Shown here one piece after another: positions 34,579-46,613 of a DNA stretch of 64,000 bases. The notes under the pieces were generated by a model, which did no database searches, was not told the origin of the DNA, and saw nothing but the letters and a program-made list of their open reading frames with translations. The stretch comes from Phellopilus nigrolimitatus (taxonomy: Eukaryota > Basidiomycota > Agaricomycetes > Hymenochaetales > Hymenochaetaceae): assembly GCA_021029095.1 (NCBI GenBank), contig JAJOHG010000135.1, positions 1 through 64,000 on the forward strand. Direction: 5' to 3'. A program made the translations under genes and the position numbers. Position 1 is the stretch's first letter; each line of letters begins with the position of its first letter.

Positions 34579-35784
34579 AGAGTTAACATTTATTACTAAA
34601 TTCATTTGAATATGGGATAGAGATCTCACTTCTGGTAATTCTTAATTTTTCCTTTCGATTTCCTGGGCCATTTCGTTTTCCCTTTCTCAGATTTTATATT
34701 TTAAAAACGTCCTTTGGGTATTCGATATTCTCTTTCTAATTATCGCAGGCCGGCCATTCTACCACTACCACAAACTCACTTTCTTTCTTTCTTTCTACTG
34801 ATATTCCCGGGTGACGGCGGGAGTTATGGCAGTCTGCGGGGTAACCGCACCTGTCTTCCTGCGACCGGCAAGATCCCAAATGGGCAGGCGTCCGTAGTTT
34901 TCTGCGGCGACCAAGCGGCCAGGTTAGAACCCTCACCCTCCTTTCGATGGGCAGGGGATCGCGCATACTTCTTGTCTTTGCTTCGCCAATAATAATCTGT
35001 ACACTCATTTAGTATAGTTAGTCTAAAGTAACGGGTCACATTAGGCGCTCGGGCTATACAATGCACACGTTCTTTGCTAATCAGAGACTCCGCGTGTTTT
35101 TGTTATATTGGTGGCCTCAGCCCTTCAAAGTAATATGCAAGATCGAGAAAGTAGTCGCCAAAAAAGTAACCCAATACTCAACATGAAGGTAACAATCATT
35201 CTTCTTCGTTACATTCCGCCAGCCTCTTTCGATGTGACACTTCACTATTTAGGTGGTATCGAGGTGAGACAAGCAATGTCTACGTCCAGTGCCAACTTCC
35301 AAGGGCTTATTATTTTCTTAGATGCCTGTAAGTTCACTCTTATGCATTTCGTAGATTTCCAACGCTGGCCTTACTCTGGGATAGCCCCGAACCACAGATA
35401 GGAAGTTCATCAAAAATGATATAAAACACAGTCAGCACATTTTATGGCACATTTAATACGACAGTCAAAGGATACACGATACACGGCACATAAGGGGGAG
35501 ACGAGACAGGCAGAGAGAAGGGGAAAGGGGGAGGGTATAGAGAAAGAAAAAGGGGGGAAAGGGGACGGGATAAAGGGATAAATCATAAAAAGGTTGAGTA
35601 CGCGCGCGAGCCCAAAAAAGCAGACGAAATATAGCGACAAAAGCAGAGCGATTTGGTCCGAGGGGGGAGGGAGGAATAGAAGCACCCCGAAGGGAATGTA
35701 TAAAGAAGGCAAAGAAAGCAGATTCAAGGTCAAGAAAGGCAGAAAGCAAGAAAAGAGTCCGACAGCAGGAGCCGCGCTATGACG
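34579..35784. other. End of left arm and 3' flank of the SET3-like gene
   Basis: Up to about 35250 it matches the flank of Ch3 (50086-50750, inverted), including the conserved GC-rich segment at 34800-34962 and a (CTTT)n run near 34779-34797. Beyond that the sequence is unique; 35500-35780 is purine-rich on the plus strand and probably belongs to the 3' untranslated part of the minus-strand SET3-like gene. Confidence 0.55.
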
Positions 35785-38700
35785 CTACCTTCGACCACGG
35801 CCCCACGACCTCCACCCCGACCGGCCTTTCGGCGGTGAGTGTCGCTCTCCACGATCCCGATCCCGGTCCCGGTCCCGGTCCCGATCACGGTCACGGTCAC
35901 GGTCCCGGCTGCGGTCGCGATCAGCCTGTGGACCACGCGGCGGCGGGTGTATTCTCCCTAGCGCCGGCGCTGGCGCTCGAGCGGGCGTATCCCTGTCGCG
36001 CAGCGCCCGGGGGCCGCTCGGTGGGCGGCTGTGGCTACGGTTGTGGCTCGACGACCTAGGGCCTACGTTCAGCCCGAGGCCAACCCCAGAAGCGACCGCG
36101 CGCTCGCGCTGCGCCCAGCCGGAGAGCTTCGGTGCCGGTGCCGGTGCCGACGCCGAGGTCGTATTCGAGGTCGATGTTGACGATGGCGCCGGCGGTGCCG
36201 GTGGTGGCGGCGTGCGCGCACGGAGCGAGCGCGGCGGTGACGTGCTGGACCGCCGGTCCTCGCGGAACGAACGCGGCTGCGTTGGGGGCACAGAGCCGCT
36301 TGCGCCTTGCCGAGACCCGGTCGAAGGTTTAGGCATGGACATCGCTGAGGACTCTAGGGTAGCTGAACCGAGTCTGGCGCGCGGTAGAGATGACTCTGTG
36401 GGCCGATTGGGTGTGTTCGTGATCTCGCCGTCTTCTTCCACCTGAGGCGAGGGATCGCGCTTACGGACTGGCGGGGGAGGCGATGGCGACCGCACAGGTA
36501 ACCGTGGCGGCGGCGACATGCTTCGATCGACTTCCATTGCCGCAGGACCCTTGCTATCCAGCTCATGAAAACTGGGATTTGGCGAAGCAGGCGAAAACCT
36601 GACGCGCTCCTCAGAAAATTCGCGTTTTGACGTTAATTGAGGAGCTGGGGTTTCGGAAGGAGTACGCTCCTGGATTGCAGGCTCAATCGGCGCGACCGCC
36701 GCTTCTATAGCCGCCGCCCGCTCCTGCGCCGAATCGAGCAGCGCGGTGTCCTCGCTTTTCTTAGCCATAACCTCGTTCGATACACCCGGTTCGACCGGAC
36801 TTTCTGTGGGTCTCTCAGTTTCGCCCGCCTTTGCCTCTCTGTCCCTCTCGTCGTCAACTTGACTCGCTCTCGACCCCTCTGCCGGCAGCTCATGGTGCAG
36901 CAACGGCGTCACGGGCGTCACAGGCGACATCACCGCCGCCCTCGCCGCCTGCTCCTCACGCTGCTTCTTCTTACGCTCGCGATAGTCCGCCATCGTCCGG
37001 CGCACCTTCGGCGGCTCGGGCGGGGGCGGCGGGCCGTTCCCGTGGGATGCGGCGCCCTCTTCCTCGGCAATATTCTTGCTTTCAGCGGTGCCCGTGGCGG
37101 AGGGCGGCGGCGTGGGTGTGGGCCGGAGGTGGCCATCTGTCGAGGACGCGATAGACGCGGAGGGCGATGGCAGGCGGAGCGTGAGCGCCGCGGTTGACAC
37201 GAGGATTGCCTGTTTTTCGGCGAGGGAGTCCGGCTCCGGTTCTAGCACAGGCTCAGGCTCGTGCATGTCGTGAGAAATTGAGAGCGTCGGCAGAGGAGGA
37301 TGTGGGGACGGCAAGTGCTCGACTGCAGTGGCGTGTTCGGTTGTGACAGGATTTTGATCTTCGGCGGGATGTTGATTTTCATCGACTGGCTGCCGGTCTT
37401 CCACCGGCGCAAGTGAAGTCACAGAAAGTGGAGCATGTGGAGGGTCGACGTCGGGATCGGGATCGGGGTCAGCCATGCGCACATCAACCTGCACCAACAT
37501 AGGCTCCTCTTCCCTTCCCTGCTCCTCCCGCCTTTCCTGCCTTTCCTCCTCCTGCTTTTCCTTCAAGTCCGGCTCCGGTTCCGGCACACCATGTAAATCC
37601 ACATCCATAGCGTTGTCGCTCGTCGACGGCGCCATCTGCCCCGCCAGGTCGCCCATGCCCACAAGGGACCCAGCGGACTCCTCCGGAGTGCTGATCTGCG
37701 CCTGCGGAAACCGAGGAAGGTCAAACGTTGATAGCATTGCAGCCGGTGTCGAACGCTCTGACGCCGGAGTCCGTGGCATCTCTTCGTTTTCCTCCAGAGC
37801 TGACGTCCGCATCGGATGCTCAGGTTCAGGCGGGTCGGCCACCACCACGGAGGGCTCGGGGAGCTCCTGCATGTTGCGAGCAGGAGCCGAAAAGTCGAAT
37901 GATGATAGCACGGGCGCAGGTGTCGAATGTTCCGACACCGGAGTCCGTAACGCCCCTCCATTCTCCTCCACAGCCGACGTCCGTGCCGTGTGTTCAGACT
38001 CAGGCTCAGGCTCAAGCTCGGGCTCGGGCTCGGGCTCGGGCTCAAGCTCTGGCTGGGGCGCAAAAGCAGAAATAGATTCTGGGGTAGACTCCGACGCAAG
38101 TAGAGGAGGCTGAGGTTCAGGCTGAGGTTCGGGTTCAGGTTCTGGATCAGGCAGAGACAGCGGCGCAGCCGGAACCGGCACGGGCGCAGGCACCGACACA
38201 GCCAACGCCTGCGCCTGCGCCTGCGCTAACGAGGCCAGGTGCTTCGACGAATGCAGCGGCGACACGGGGTGCTCGTTCAGCAAGCTGAACAACGACGACG
38301 ACCGGCGCGACTGCGTCGCGACCGCAATCGGCGGCGGCGGCGGCGCTGGAACCCTATCCGCAGGCCGTGCCGCTGCTGAGAACGCCGCCGGCGGAAACGG
38401 CGGCGGGGGCATCTGTATAACGTCTGCCACAAAAACATCAGTCGACACATTCCTTTCACTCCAGGATCGCGAAACAACAAGAGGACGTACCGGGATCGAC
38501 GTCCATCTGCCTCTCCTCCGCATCGTCGTTCGCGCTCGCGTCGGCGCGGGCGCCGCCAGGAGGGTCGATCTTCGGTGCGGGCCGTGGCACAGGTGTCGGC
38601 GCCGGTCTCGAGGTCGGCGTCGAGGTCGATCGCTCCGAGACAGGTCGAGTTCTGCCATGCACGTCGCCATCCATACCCATCGCGGCACTAGCCCTCGAGA

Positions 38701-41248
38701 CGGGCGTCGGCGTCGGCGTCGCTGACGACCTCTCCGACGCGGGCCGCAGTCCATCGACATCCATCGCCATCGAAGCGCCATCATGCCCCGCCATGGCCTG
38801 CTCGCCGCGCAGGCGCTCGCTCGCGCGGTGGATCCAGTGCTTGCGCATCTTCGGCGGCATCTCCTCCTCGCGCACCTCCCTCATCTTCCTCTCCAGGCCT
38901 CCTCCGCTCGCATCTCCATTCCCGTTCGCCGAACGCACGCGATCAGACCCGGGCGCCAGCGCAGGCACGCGCGCCCTGCCCTTCCCCTTGCGGTCGTACT
39001 TGTGCGGCGTCGGGTGCACAACGCGCAGCGCAGGGAGGGACGCACCGCGCGGGAGCGCGTCCGCCGCTATCCCAATCCCATCCGGGTCCATCTCGACTTC
39101 AAGCTCCCCACGCCGATCCCACGCATCTCCCCCAACAAGCTCGACACCGCGCAGGCCACCCGCCTCCTCTCCGCCTACAACACGCGTGCGCACGCCGCGC
39201 TGCGCCCCGACGAGCGGGCCGAGGTCCACGCGCCCCTTCTCCTTTGCCCCCGCCCTCGCCCTCGCCTTCGCGCGCGTGAGGTCCTGCATCGCGTGCAGCG
39301 ACGCCGGGTGGCGGTTCGTCTGCGGCGAGTGCGGGGGCGGCGTCGCGGACGGCGAACGGCGCACCTGCGAGTACGGGCTGAGCCGCGAGGGCCCCGCCTT
39401 GGCGTTCGCGCGGGCTCTGTCAGACACGTGCCCGTTGGGTGCGGGCGGGGCCGCAGGCGGAGGCGGGGGTGGGTACTCGCCCTCCGCGAACGCCTCCATG
39501 AGTCGCAGCGCACAGTCGCGCGCGGCGTTCCCGCACGCGCAGGCGACGAAGCTCGACCTCAGCGAATGGACGATGCTCTGCATCTGCAGGCGCAGGCGTG
39601 CGATATGGTGCGGTCTAAACGTACGAAAAAAGAGGGGAAAAAAGGAACAGAAGTCAGCAACTCTGCATCCGCGACTAAGGAACGTGAACGGACTCAGACA
39701 CGAGAGAGAAAGGAAAGAAAAAAGAGAAAAGAAAAGAACGCACGTCATCTTGCTTGGTCCTGCTCTCGCACCCTCTTCGATAAGCGCGGGCAGCTGGTGC
39801 ACAACCGCGCCGTCGTCCCACTCCCAGCTTAGCACGACTTCCTCGCATGCCTTCAGGTCCCGCAGCGCGAAAATGGCAAATTTCAGCACGCCCGGGTCAT
39901 CGTCCCCGGAGGAGCCTCCTACACCTGTCTCATCGTCCTCCGTCTCCGAGGTGCTCTCCGATCTCCCGTTCACCGGGCGATTGCCCGCGATTTCGCTGGA
40001 CGCGCGAGGCTTTGCGCCCTTCTTCTTCCCACGGCACAGCACGGGACGCAGGACGGCGTTCGGGCGGCAGCCAGAGCGTGCAAAGCGCGCCTCGTTGCCC
40101 GCCATGCGCGCATCGAGCGCGACAGAAAGGGGCGGCGGCACGAGGTGGACGTGCGGTTTCGGCATCCCTAGCGGCTCGTCAGCATGCAGCAACACAGGAA
40201 GAGGAGCGGAGCCCGGCTGACCCATGTGCGCATACGCGTTGAGCGGGTCGGCGAGGTACGCCGCGCTCGGGATGATGGTGGACGTGTACGGCGTGATGAG
40301 CGCCTCGCCGGCGATGGGCGCGGTCGTCTGGAGCGCATAGCTCGGGGGGCGGACCGCGGCGGCGACGTCGTCCTTCGCGTGCGCGAGGGGCACGACGCGC
40401 GTCCGGCCGGAATCGGGGTCGGCGGCGAGCGCGGTGACGCCACGCCAGTTCTGCGCGGCGAGGCGCAGCTTCGCGCGCGTCGTGGCGTGCGGGACGGCGT
40501 CGTCCGCGAGGGGCACGTACCCGCCGCGCCAGTCGTCCTCGATGTCGACGTGCTCGTCCTCGTGCGGGGGATCCGCCGCGGAGGCCGAGTGCGTCGCGGA
40601 GAGTGGCGGGGCGTGCAGGTGGGCGTGCGCGCCGCCGCCGCCGCCCACGCTCGTGTTGATGCTCGTCCTGCGCTCTCTGCGCCTGCGCGCCTGGCCCTGG
40701 CCGCCGCCGCCGCCGCCTCCGGCCGGCGGGACGCCCTGCTTCTGGGCGAGCGCCCGCTCGTGCTGGCGGCGGGCGGCGCGGCGGCGGTCGACCTCGCGCG
40801 GGGCGCACTCCCAGCAGCGCCACTCCTCGGGGTCGTGGCCGGGGAGGATGTCGAAGCAGATCATGTGCGACCAGCGGCCACAGTCGTCGCAGGCGATCGA
40901 GAGGCCGTCGTCGTGGGAGTAGCCGCAGATGCAGTGGATGTCGTCCGAGCCGCCCGCGGGGGCGCCCTGGGCGGCTGTGGCACCGCTGCCGCTGGCACTA
41001 GCGGGGACGGCAGGCACGCGGATGCTGCTGGGTGCGGGCGGCGGGAAGGGCGGGGGCGCATACGGGATGTTGTTGTAATTGGCGTGATTGCGTGCCGGCG
41101 GGACGGGAGCGGTTGTGGTGGCGGGAGAGGCGGCAGCGGCGGTGTGTGAGCGCTTTCGCTTTGCGGGGACGGAGACGGGTGCGGCGGGAACGGCGGCGGT
41201 GGGGGCGGGGGCGGGAGGGACGAGGTAGGGCGACGGCGAGTAGTTCAT
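35785..41248 (-). CDS. SET3: PHD finger/SET domain protein, Set3 (MLL5/SETD5) type
   Basis: Exons (transcript order) 41248-39744, 39614-38491 and 38423-35785 give 1755 residues. Set3-type proteins are scaffold subunits of histone deacetylase complexes; their PHD finger reads methylated H3K4. Seen: Pro/Ala-rich start, PHD finger at 104-148 (CICGYSHDDG, CDDCGRWSHMICFD, WRCWEC), then a SET domain at about 280-490 with RFARSGCRPNAVLRP where active enzymes have NHSCxPN, and LKACEEVVLSWEWDD. Loss of the NHS residues fits the catalytically dead Set3/MLL5 group. The C-terminal 1100 residues are disordered: Glu/Pro repeats (EPEPEPEP), Pro/Ser-rich linkers, and an Arg-Asp repeat at 35850-35930 before a basic end. 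High GC gives long shadow frames on the other strand. The first intron contains no in-frame stop, so retention would insert about 43 residues. Confidence 0.87.
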
Positions 41249-41855
41249 CTAGCATACCATCTTACGCTATGCTCTCCCGCCCATCCCTCCCAAATTTTAC
41301 ATTTACCGCGGTTTTCAAGCGGAGCTCAATTATGCTCCCACGCCACCGTCGCATTGTCCTGCATTGTCAGTTTCGTCACGCACCACCACCGACCTTTGTC
41401 GACTTTCCCCAAAGCTCAGTTCCGGCTCTCCTTCTCGCTTTGTTTTAACTGTGGCTCGCTCCTTGTCTGAGAGACAAATGCAAAAGACTGTGCGCAGTTT
41501 TGACGGGCAAAATGGGCAAAGGTAACTGGTAAGTAACCGCCGTCGTGAAGACAAAGGCTAGAACACAACACAAGCCTTGGCCCGGGCCGGATCCTCTTTG
41601 CTTCGCAGTCCCCGCCTTCTCGAAGATCCTTTCCAAACTAGCTTTTTCTCGTGATCAGCCGTTATTCGAGAGGCTGTCCTGCCTTCGACTGCGTACATAC
41701 AGCGTCTCAGCGGAAACAAGGGACCGCACCATAAATAGTGCAGGAAGTTATTATTATATCCCTCATGCAGGTGTGTTCGGTTGTTCAACGACAAGATGTT
41801 ATAAATCCTATTGGCACGACACATGCGCTCCTCTACCATGTCTCTATATGACCTC
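41249..41855. other. Intergenic
   Basis: Upstream of the SET3-like gene (-) and 3' of the small basic protein gene (-). No gene supported. Frames on the plus strand at 41032-41448 and 41545-42168 are antisense shadows. Confidence 0.45.
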
Positions 41856-42116
41856 CTACTTTTTCTTCAGCGCACTCTTCTTAGGCCCGCTCTTCGCCTC
41901 ACCCTTCTTCCCCTCGCCCGTCGCTCCATCCGGAATCTCCGTGTCCGGCCCCTCCCCAAACTTGACCTGCCGCGCATGCATAGCGTCCAGCTCCTTCTGC
42001 ACGGCCGCGCTGACCTTGTTGCGGTCTTCCTTGCCGTGGCTCAGCAGGCGCTTCCCGTCTTCCTTCATCGCCTTGTTGGAGACGGCGGCGTTGTCTTTCG
42101 TCCTCTCGAGCGGCAT
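41856..42116 (-). CDS. Small basic/charged protein, unknown
   Basis: Intronless frame of 86 residues starting MPLERTKDNAAVSNKAMKED and ending in a Lys-rich KKSALKKK. No membrane segment or signal peptide. Predicted helical middle (VSAAVQKELDAMHARQVKFG). I do not recognise a named family, though short proteins of this composition are common in basidiomycetes. Supported by complete frame, codon use like the neighbouring genes, and position in its own gap. It is read in the same direction as the SET3-like gene. Confidence 0.5.
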   Translation of the reverse strand: MPLERTKDNAAVSNKAMKEDGKRLLSHGKEDRNKVSAAVQKELDAMHARQVKFGEGPDTEIPDGATGEGKKGEAKSGPKKSALKKK

Positions 42117-43373
42117 CGCTTATGTGTATGTGTGTGTGTATGTGTATGTGCGTCTCAGGAGTCGGTGATTGATTGATTGATTGATGTTGGGTGAGAAGCG
42201 GCCCTCTTTAAATACGGGCCCCAGTGATGTGCACGTACCGAACGCTACACGAAACTCACCGTCTCCTGCCCGTGAAACTGTCAGAACCAGGCTATATCAG
42301 TACCTGTTCTAAAGAAATACGCAAAGAATCCATCTGCGACACGTACGACGCCTCCACGTCCGCCGCAAAGTGCAGAAGTCGAAACATCCGCACAACCCCT
42401 CAGCGCTCTATTCAGAGCCCAGGCAGCGCGGAGGCTGCAGCGGGTCGTCGTGGCTCTGAGTTGCTTAGTGCCTCCATCTAGAAAAAAACTTGCTTTAATT
42501 TTCTCGAACAAGCATTTGCATCTTCCCCAACCCGTCTGCCCGCAGCGCACACTGACTGCTTACTAGTACAAGAGTGCTCGCGCATACGAGCCTTGCGACA
42601 GACGCCACTGGCGACTTGGAAAAAAAGGTCGTGGCTGTAGCCGAAGGGGCCCAGACGCAATTCGCATCCACATCCTCCTCCGCGCCGCCGCCGCCGCCGC
42701 CGTATCTGCCACAGACCCCAGTCCTCTCCAGGGGCCGGCGCATACATATTATCAGACGGTGTGCACGCAGCCGCGAGCAGCTGCACAGGACTTCCGAGTA
42801 GCCGCCGCCGCCGAGCCAAACGGTGCGCTTGTCCCCCGTACTAGGGGGTAGCTAGCACACACCACACACCACACACCGCATTTCATCTCTGAGAATTCGA
42901 GGAGCGCACATGCGTGTGCACTATACAGTATACCGCACTACGGGCAGACCAGGAAAAGCCCTCCTCGTCCTAGAAGACGGAGCTCGGCTCTCATCCGTCT
43001 CGCCCAAGCAAAAGAACCGCAAAAATAAACAAATAAAGCGCCCAATCGTGTAGACCCTGCGCTGTACACGCGTACGACATGTACTAGAAAGAAAATAACG
43101 AGACGAGTCGAGCTGGCAGCGTACATACACGTTTCATAAGCAATAGTTGGCGGACAAGCGGGCGGGCGGGCGGGCGGGCGACGTGCCATCTCAGCGACAA
43201 CGCCTCTTCCGACCCATACACACATACCCACACACACACACATACGGACATACGCCGAAAAAAAGAAGTAAAAAACACAGAAACGTCTCCATAATATCTA
43301 AACTCACACTTTTAACACAAAGAATTCTATCAGTACCACGAAGTTCACTCTATTTCTTTTATCCCAGCCTTCC
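42117..43373. other. Intergenic with simple-sequence runs
   Basis: About 1.25 kb between the small basic gene and DAK, with TG/TA-rich run at 42120-42150, (GATT)n at 42168-42184, (CCG)n near 42686-42702, (CACACAC) near 42855-42880, and five GGGC units at 43155-43178 that could form a G-quadruplex. Open frames are low-complexity translations. No gene supported. Confidence 0.5.
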
Positions 43374-45612
43374 TCACGCCGCCGCAGCCGCAGCAGCAGC
43401 AGCGCCCAACCCGCGCTCAAGGCCCTCCAAAATCGCCGCAACGCCCCACGCACCAGGATCAGGCGGCAGCCCGCCCTCGCCATCCCCACCAGCCCCATCC
43501 CCAACATACGTCGCCCTCCCAAGCCTCGCCCTCATCCCCCTCGTGCCCTCCGCACCCCCGCGCGCCGCGCCGACCGCGGCCGCGAGGCCGTCTCCCCGCG
43601 CGAGCGCCGCGCAGAACGGATGTAGGGCGTCCACGAGCGTGCGGTCCCCCGGGCGCGCGGGCGTGTGCGCCGCGAGCGCGTGCAGCGCGCGCTGCGGCGC
43701 GCCCTCCACCGGCGGCGTCTCTGTGGAGGAGGCGGAGAGCGCGTTGGAGAGCGCGGTGAGGTAGAGGCCGAACACTGTGTGCGTGTGCGGGTGTTAGTTA
43801 GGTCTGGAGGAAAAGAGAGAGAGAGAGGAGGGGAAGAATGGGAGGACGCACGGGCGCCGCTCGTCCCGCCCATCGCGCCGACGCACACCTCCGCGACGCG
43901 CGCGACGAACGCGCCGGGCGCGAGCTCCTGCGCGTCTAACGCGCCGTCGTCTAGCGCCTTTTCCACCGCTGAAACGCGCGCATTTAAATAAAAGGAAGCA
44001 TACACAAATCAGTCACGCTCCTCAAAAAGAAAGAAAAAAAAAAACGCACCCTTCGCCCCAGCGACGAACGTCTCCCCGCAGTCCCCATCGCCAACAACCG
44101 TATCAAAGCGCGTCATCTCCGGCTCCGCCTCAAAGACCGCCGCGCACGCGGCGCGCAGCGCGCCAGCCACCTGTTCGGGGCGCACGCTGAGCGCCGCCCA
44201 GCCCGCGCCCTTCTCCTCAGGACGTCCCTTCAAGTTTTCAGGCGCGCCGCCGTCTTCTGGAGACGCGAAACGCGCGAGCAGCGCCGCGGCTGCCTCCGCG
44301 TCTGCGTCTGCTGAGCCGGCGCGCCGCGCGCCGAGCGCCGGCCAGGAGTGCGCGACGCCCGACCATGAGGTGGCCTCCGTCGGCGCGTCGAGCAGCGCGA
44401 GCAGCGCCGCGGGCGTGAGCGCGGGGCCGTCGTCCGGCGCGCCGCCGCCGCGGGCGAGCGCGCGGTGCGCGGCGGAGAGGTTGAGCAGCGAGAGCGAGAA
44501 GCCGGGCGCGTTAAGCGAGGTCATGTATGTCGCGCAGAGGACGCGCGCGGGGTGGATGTTCGATGCCGCTGGGTAATTTGAGTCAGATCAAGGGTGAATG
44601 AGGAGAGGAGAGGAAAGAGAGGAGAGAGGAGACGCATACCGAGCTGGGCGACCGCCGCGTCCACGACGGCGCACATCTCGAGCTGGGACACCCCGCCGAG
44701 GTTGTTCACGTACAGCACGACCTCGTCCCCGTCCTCCACGAACCGCCTGTCCTCCGCGCCGGCCTCGCCCGCCGCCCTCGCGCGGCGCGCCGTGCTGCTC
44801 GTTATCTGTTCCAGCATCGCGGCCACCAGGTCTTCCGCGGCGCCAAGCCGCATGCGCCGCACGCCGGGCTCGTTGTGCAGGCCGAGGCCGAGCTCGCACT
44901 CGCCGTCCGCAATGCGCTCTCCATCCCCATCCCCATCCCCATCCCCATCCTTGTCGGCGGAGGCTGTTTTCCGTCCGGGCACATGGCAGTGCGCGAGCCC
45001 GACGCCGACGCTCGCGAGCGCGCCGCTCGCGACGGCGTCGCCGAGGCGCTTGAGCGGCGCGAGCGCGAGCCCGGACTCGGCGGCGGCGCCGAGCAGCTTG
45101 CACACGAGGACGTTCCCCGCGAGCCCGCGCGCGCCGACGAGCCCCGGGCGGTCGCACAGCGCGACGTCGTCCGCGACGACGACTGTCTCGACGCGGAGGC
45201 TCCCGCCCCCAGCGGCTGAGGCGGGTGCGGGGAGGGCGCGCGCGCGCTCTGCGGCGAGCCCGAAGTTGAGGCGGTCGCCGGTGTAGTTGTTGACGACGAG
45301 GAGGATCTCGTGGGATTCCTGTGCGGCTGCGGCGAGCTGGATGCCCGTGAGGACCTGGTGGGCGCTCGGGGACGCGAAGAGGTCGCCGGAGACGGAGGCG
45401 GCGAGCATGCCGCGGCCGGTGTAGCCTGCGTGGGCGGGCTCGTGGCCGGCGCCGCCGCCGGAGACGAGGGCGACGCGGGCGGCGGCGCGGGTGGGTGTGT
45501 AGACGGACTTGGAGGGCGGGTGGAGGCGCAGGGCGGGGTTCTGTGCGACTGCGCCGGCGAGGGCTTTGAGGACGAGCCCGGTGGGGTCGTTGAAGATGTG
45601 CTTTTGGGACAT
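43374..45612 (-). CDS. DAK1: Dihydroxyacetone kinase (glycerone kinase)
   Basis: Exons (transcript order) 45612-44640, 44568-44050, 43968-43852 and 43774-43374 give 669 residues. The enzyme phosphorylates dihydroxyacetone with ATP, detoxifying it and feeding glycolysis. DhaK domain (about 1-340): SGGGAGHEPAHAGYTGRGML at 51-70, GDLFASPS, NNYTGDRLNFG, and VGLAHCHVPG with the substrate-binding His near 210. DhaL domain (about 440-669): DTVVGDGDCGETF near 479-491 binds Mg-ATP, and MGGTSGALFGLYL follows. All key motifs are present. Longer than the usual 580-600 residues because of Ala/Gly-rich insertions and an Asp-Gly repeat near 219-229 encoded by a (CCATCC)n run at 44925-44950. Diverges from GH92 over a 1-kb gap. 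Confidence 0.93.
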
Positions 45613-46613
45613 GGGTTACGGGTGACTGTATGCGTTTGCGGGCTGAGCTGGGACTTGTCTTTTGAGATTGACGACCCCGTGGGGTAGATCAGCCCGGGGT
45701 CAGGCGGGGACGATCCTGTGACTGCCGCTCTTCTTAGAAGCATCCTAATCAACCGTGCATCGGGATGACGTCAGCCAATCGATTCGTTTGCGGTCGACTT
45801 CAACTCCCTCCCGGCCTCCGCCTTCTTACAGTCTCTGGCTCGCATTCACAACCTCAGCTGTCGGAGAACGGCCGAGTCAAATCGTACATAACCCATACGC
45901 TCGCCTTCGTGGTAAAGAGCTCAAAGGGACCATTAGACTTACATGTAAACTGTTCACCTGCATGTAAATGAACCGGATCTGTACTATCTCGCAGTAAACG
46001 CGATTCTCCAGGTTTCTTTCCAGACACGACCGATCGCATTCTAAGGCCCCGCTCGGCTGCACGAGTCAAGTATCGTTTTGGCTGGTAGAAAAATCTAGTC
46101 GTTAGCCAGTTGCCAGTTACCTACTTTGCCACCCTCCATAACTTGGCTAACTCGTGCAGCCGAGCGGGGCCCCAGTCACCTGCGATCGCGCTCTCGTCTC
46201 GCTGCCGCATCGTTCTTCGATCGCACACGCGCTTTCTGAATCTGTGACCTTTTTCCCCCTTTTCAGTACTCGTATATTTTTTTCCTGGCCATCGCATTCC
46301 TATAAATACCTCGCTGTTTTTTTCGTTCGGCTTGTTGATCCTCAGAATGTCAATTTTCTGGGACATGAGAAATAGCTCGTGGTAGCGTGACGGAGTAGAG
46401 GTAACGTCACATCTGCGGGGAACGAAGTCACCGCGCGAAGGACGACGTCGAGACTCAACTCGAAGCTGGCGGCGCGTAGGCGGGTATCATCATCACGGGT
46501 TGACAGAACCACAAGCAGCAGAACGCGAGAGAGGTCAGCTGAGCGGACAGCGTGACGACTACACTATAAAGGTACGCTCCTCTGCTCTCTCGGAACATAA
46601 CACACGGGTGCCC
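45613..46613. promoter_or_regulatory. Shared upstream region of DAK and GH92
   Basis: Divergent 1-kb intergenic region. A palindrome CCCCGTGGGG at 45673-45682 with further GGGG-containing sites (CCCGGGGTCAGGCGGGG) within 110 bp of the DAK start resembles binding sites (SYGGGG) of the carbon-catabolite repressor CreA/Mig1. The 127-bp foldback element lies in the middle. The 46440-46613 part is copied at 57590-57767. Confidence 0.45.
46045..46171. repeat. 127-bp foldback element
   Basis: Perfect 22-bp inverted repeats at its ends (46045-46066 and 46150-46171), beginning GGCCCCGCTCGGCTGCACG. No clear target duplication (left flank CTAA, right flank CCAG). The 83-bp inside is non-coding. It could be a tiny MITE or a hairpin-forming regulatory site between DAK and GH92. 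Confidence 0.75.

Larger units (their letters stand above)
15045..35250. repeat. Left arm of a large inverted duplication
   Basis: From the last exon of EFM7 to just past chitinase Ch2 the sequence recurs inverted in 49490-64000. Matching landmarks: the EFM7 tail, the 3' flank of M copy B against that of copy C, the B/H1 upstream region (18065-19139) against the C/H5 one (59948-61012), the H3-Ch2 spacer against H4-Ch3, and chitinase 3' flanks. The left arm has additional units (H2 and one extra chitinase), so the arms are not colinear throughout. Arm ends are approximate, set by eye. Confidence 0.8.

Noticed and set aside
38793..40220. 475-codon frame opposite the SET3-like gene, and 38783-39832
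   Set aside because: Antisense shadow of a very GC-rich gene whose own strand carries PHD and SET domains.
41545..42168. 207-codon frame (+) with hydrophobic parts
   Set aside because: Overlaps the small basic protein gene on the other strand; no start or splice context, low-complexity end.
44594..45286. 230-codon frame opposite DAK, and 44802-45752 in another frame
   Set aside because: Shadows of the DAK coding exon, low complexity.
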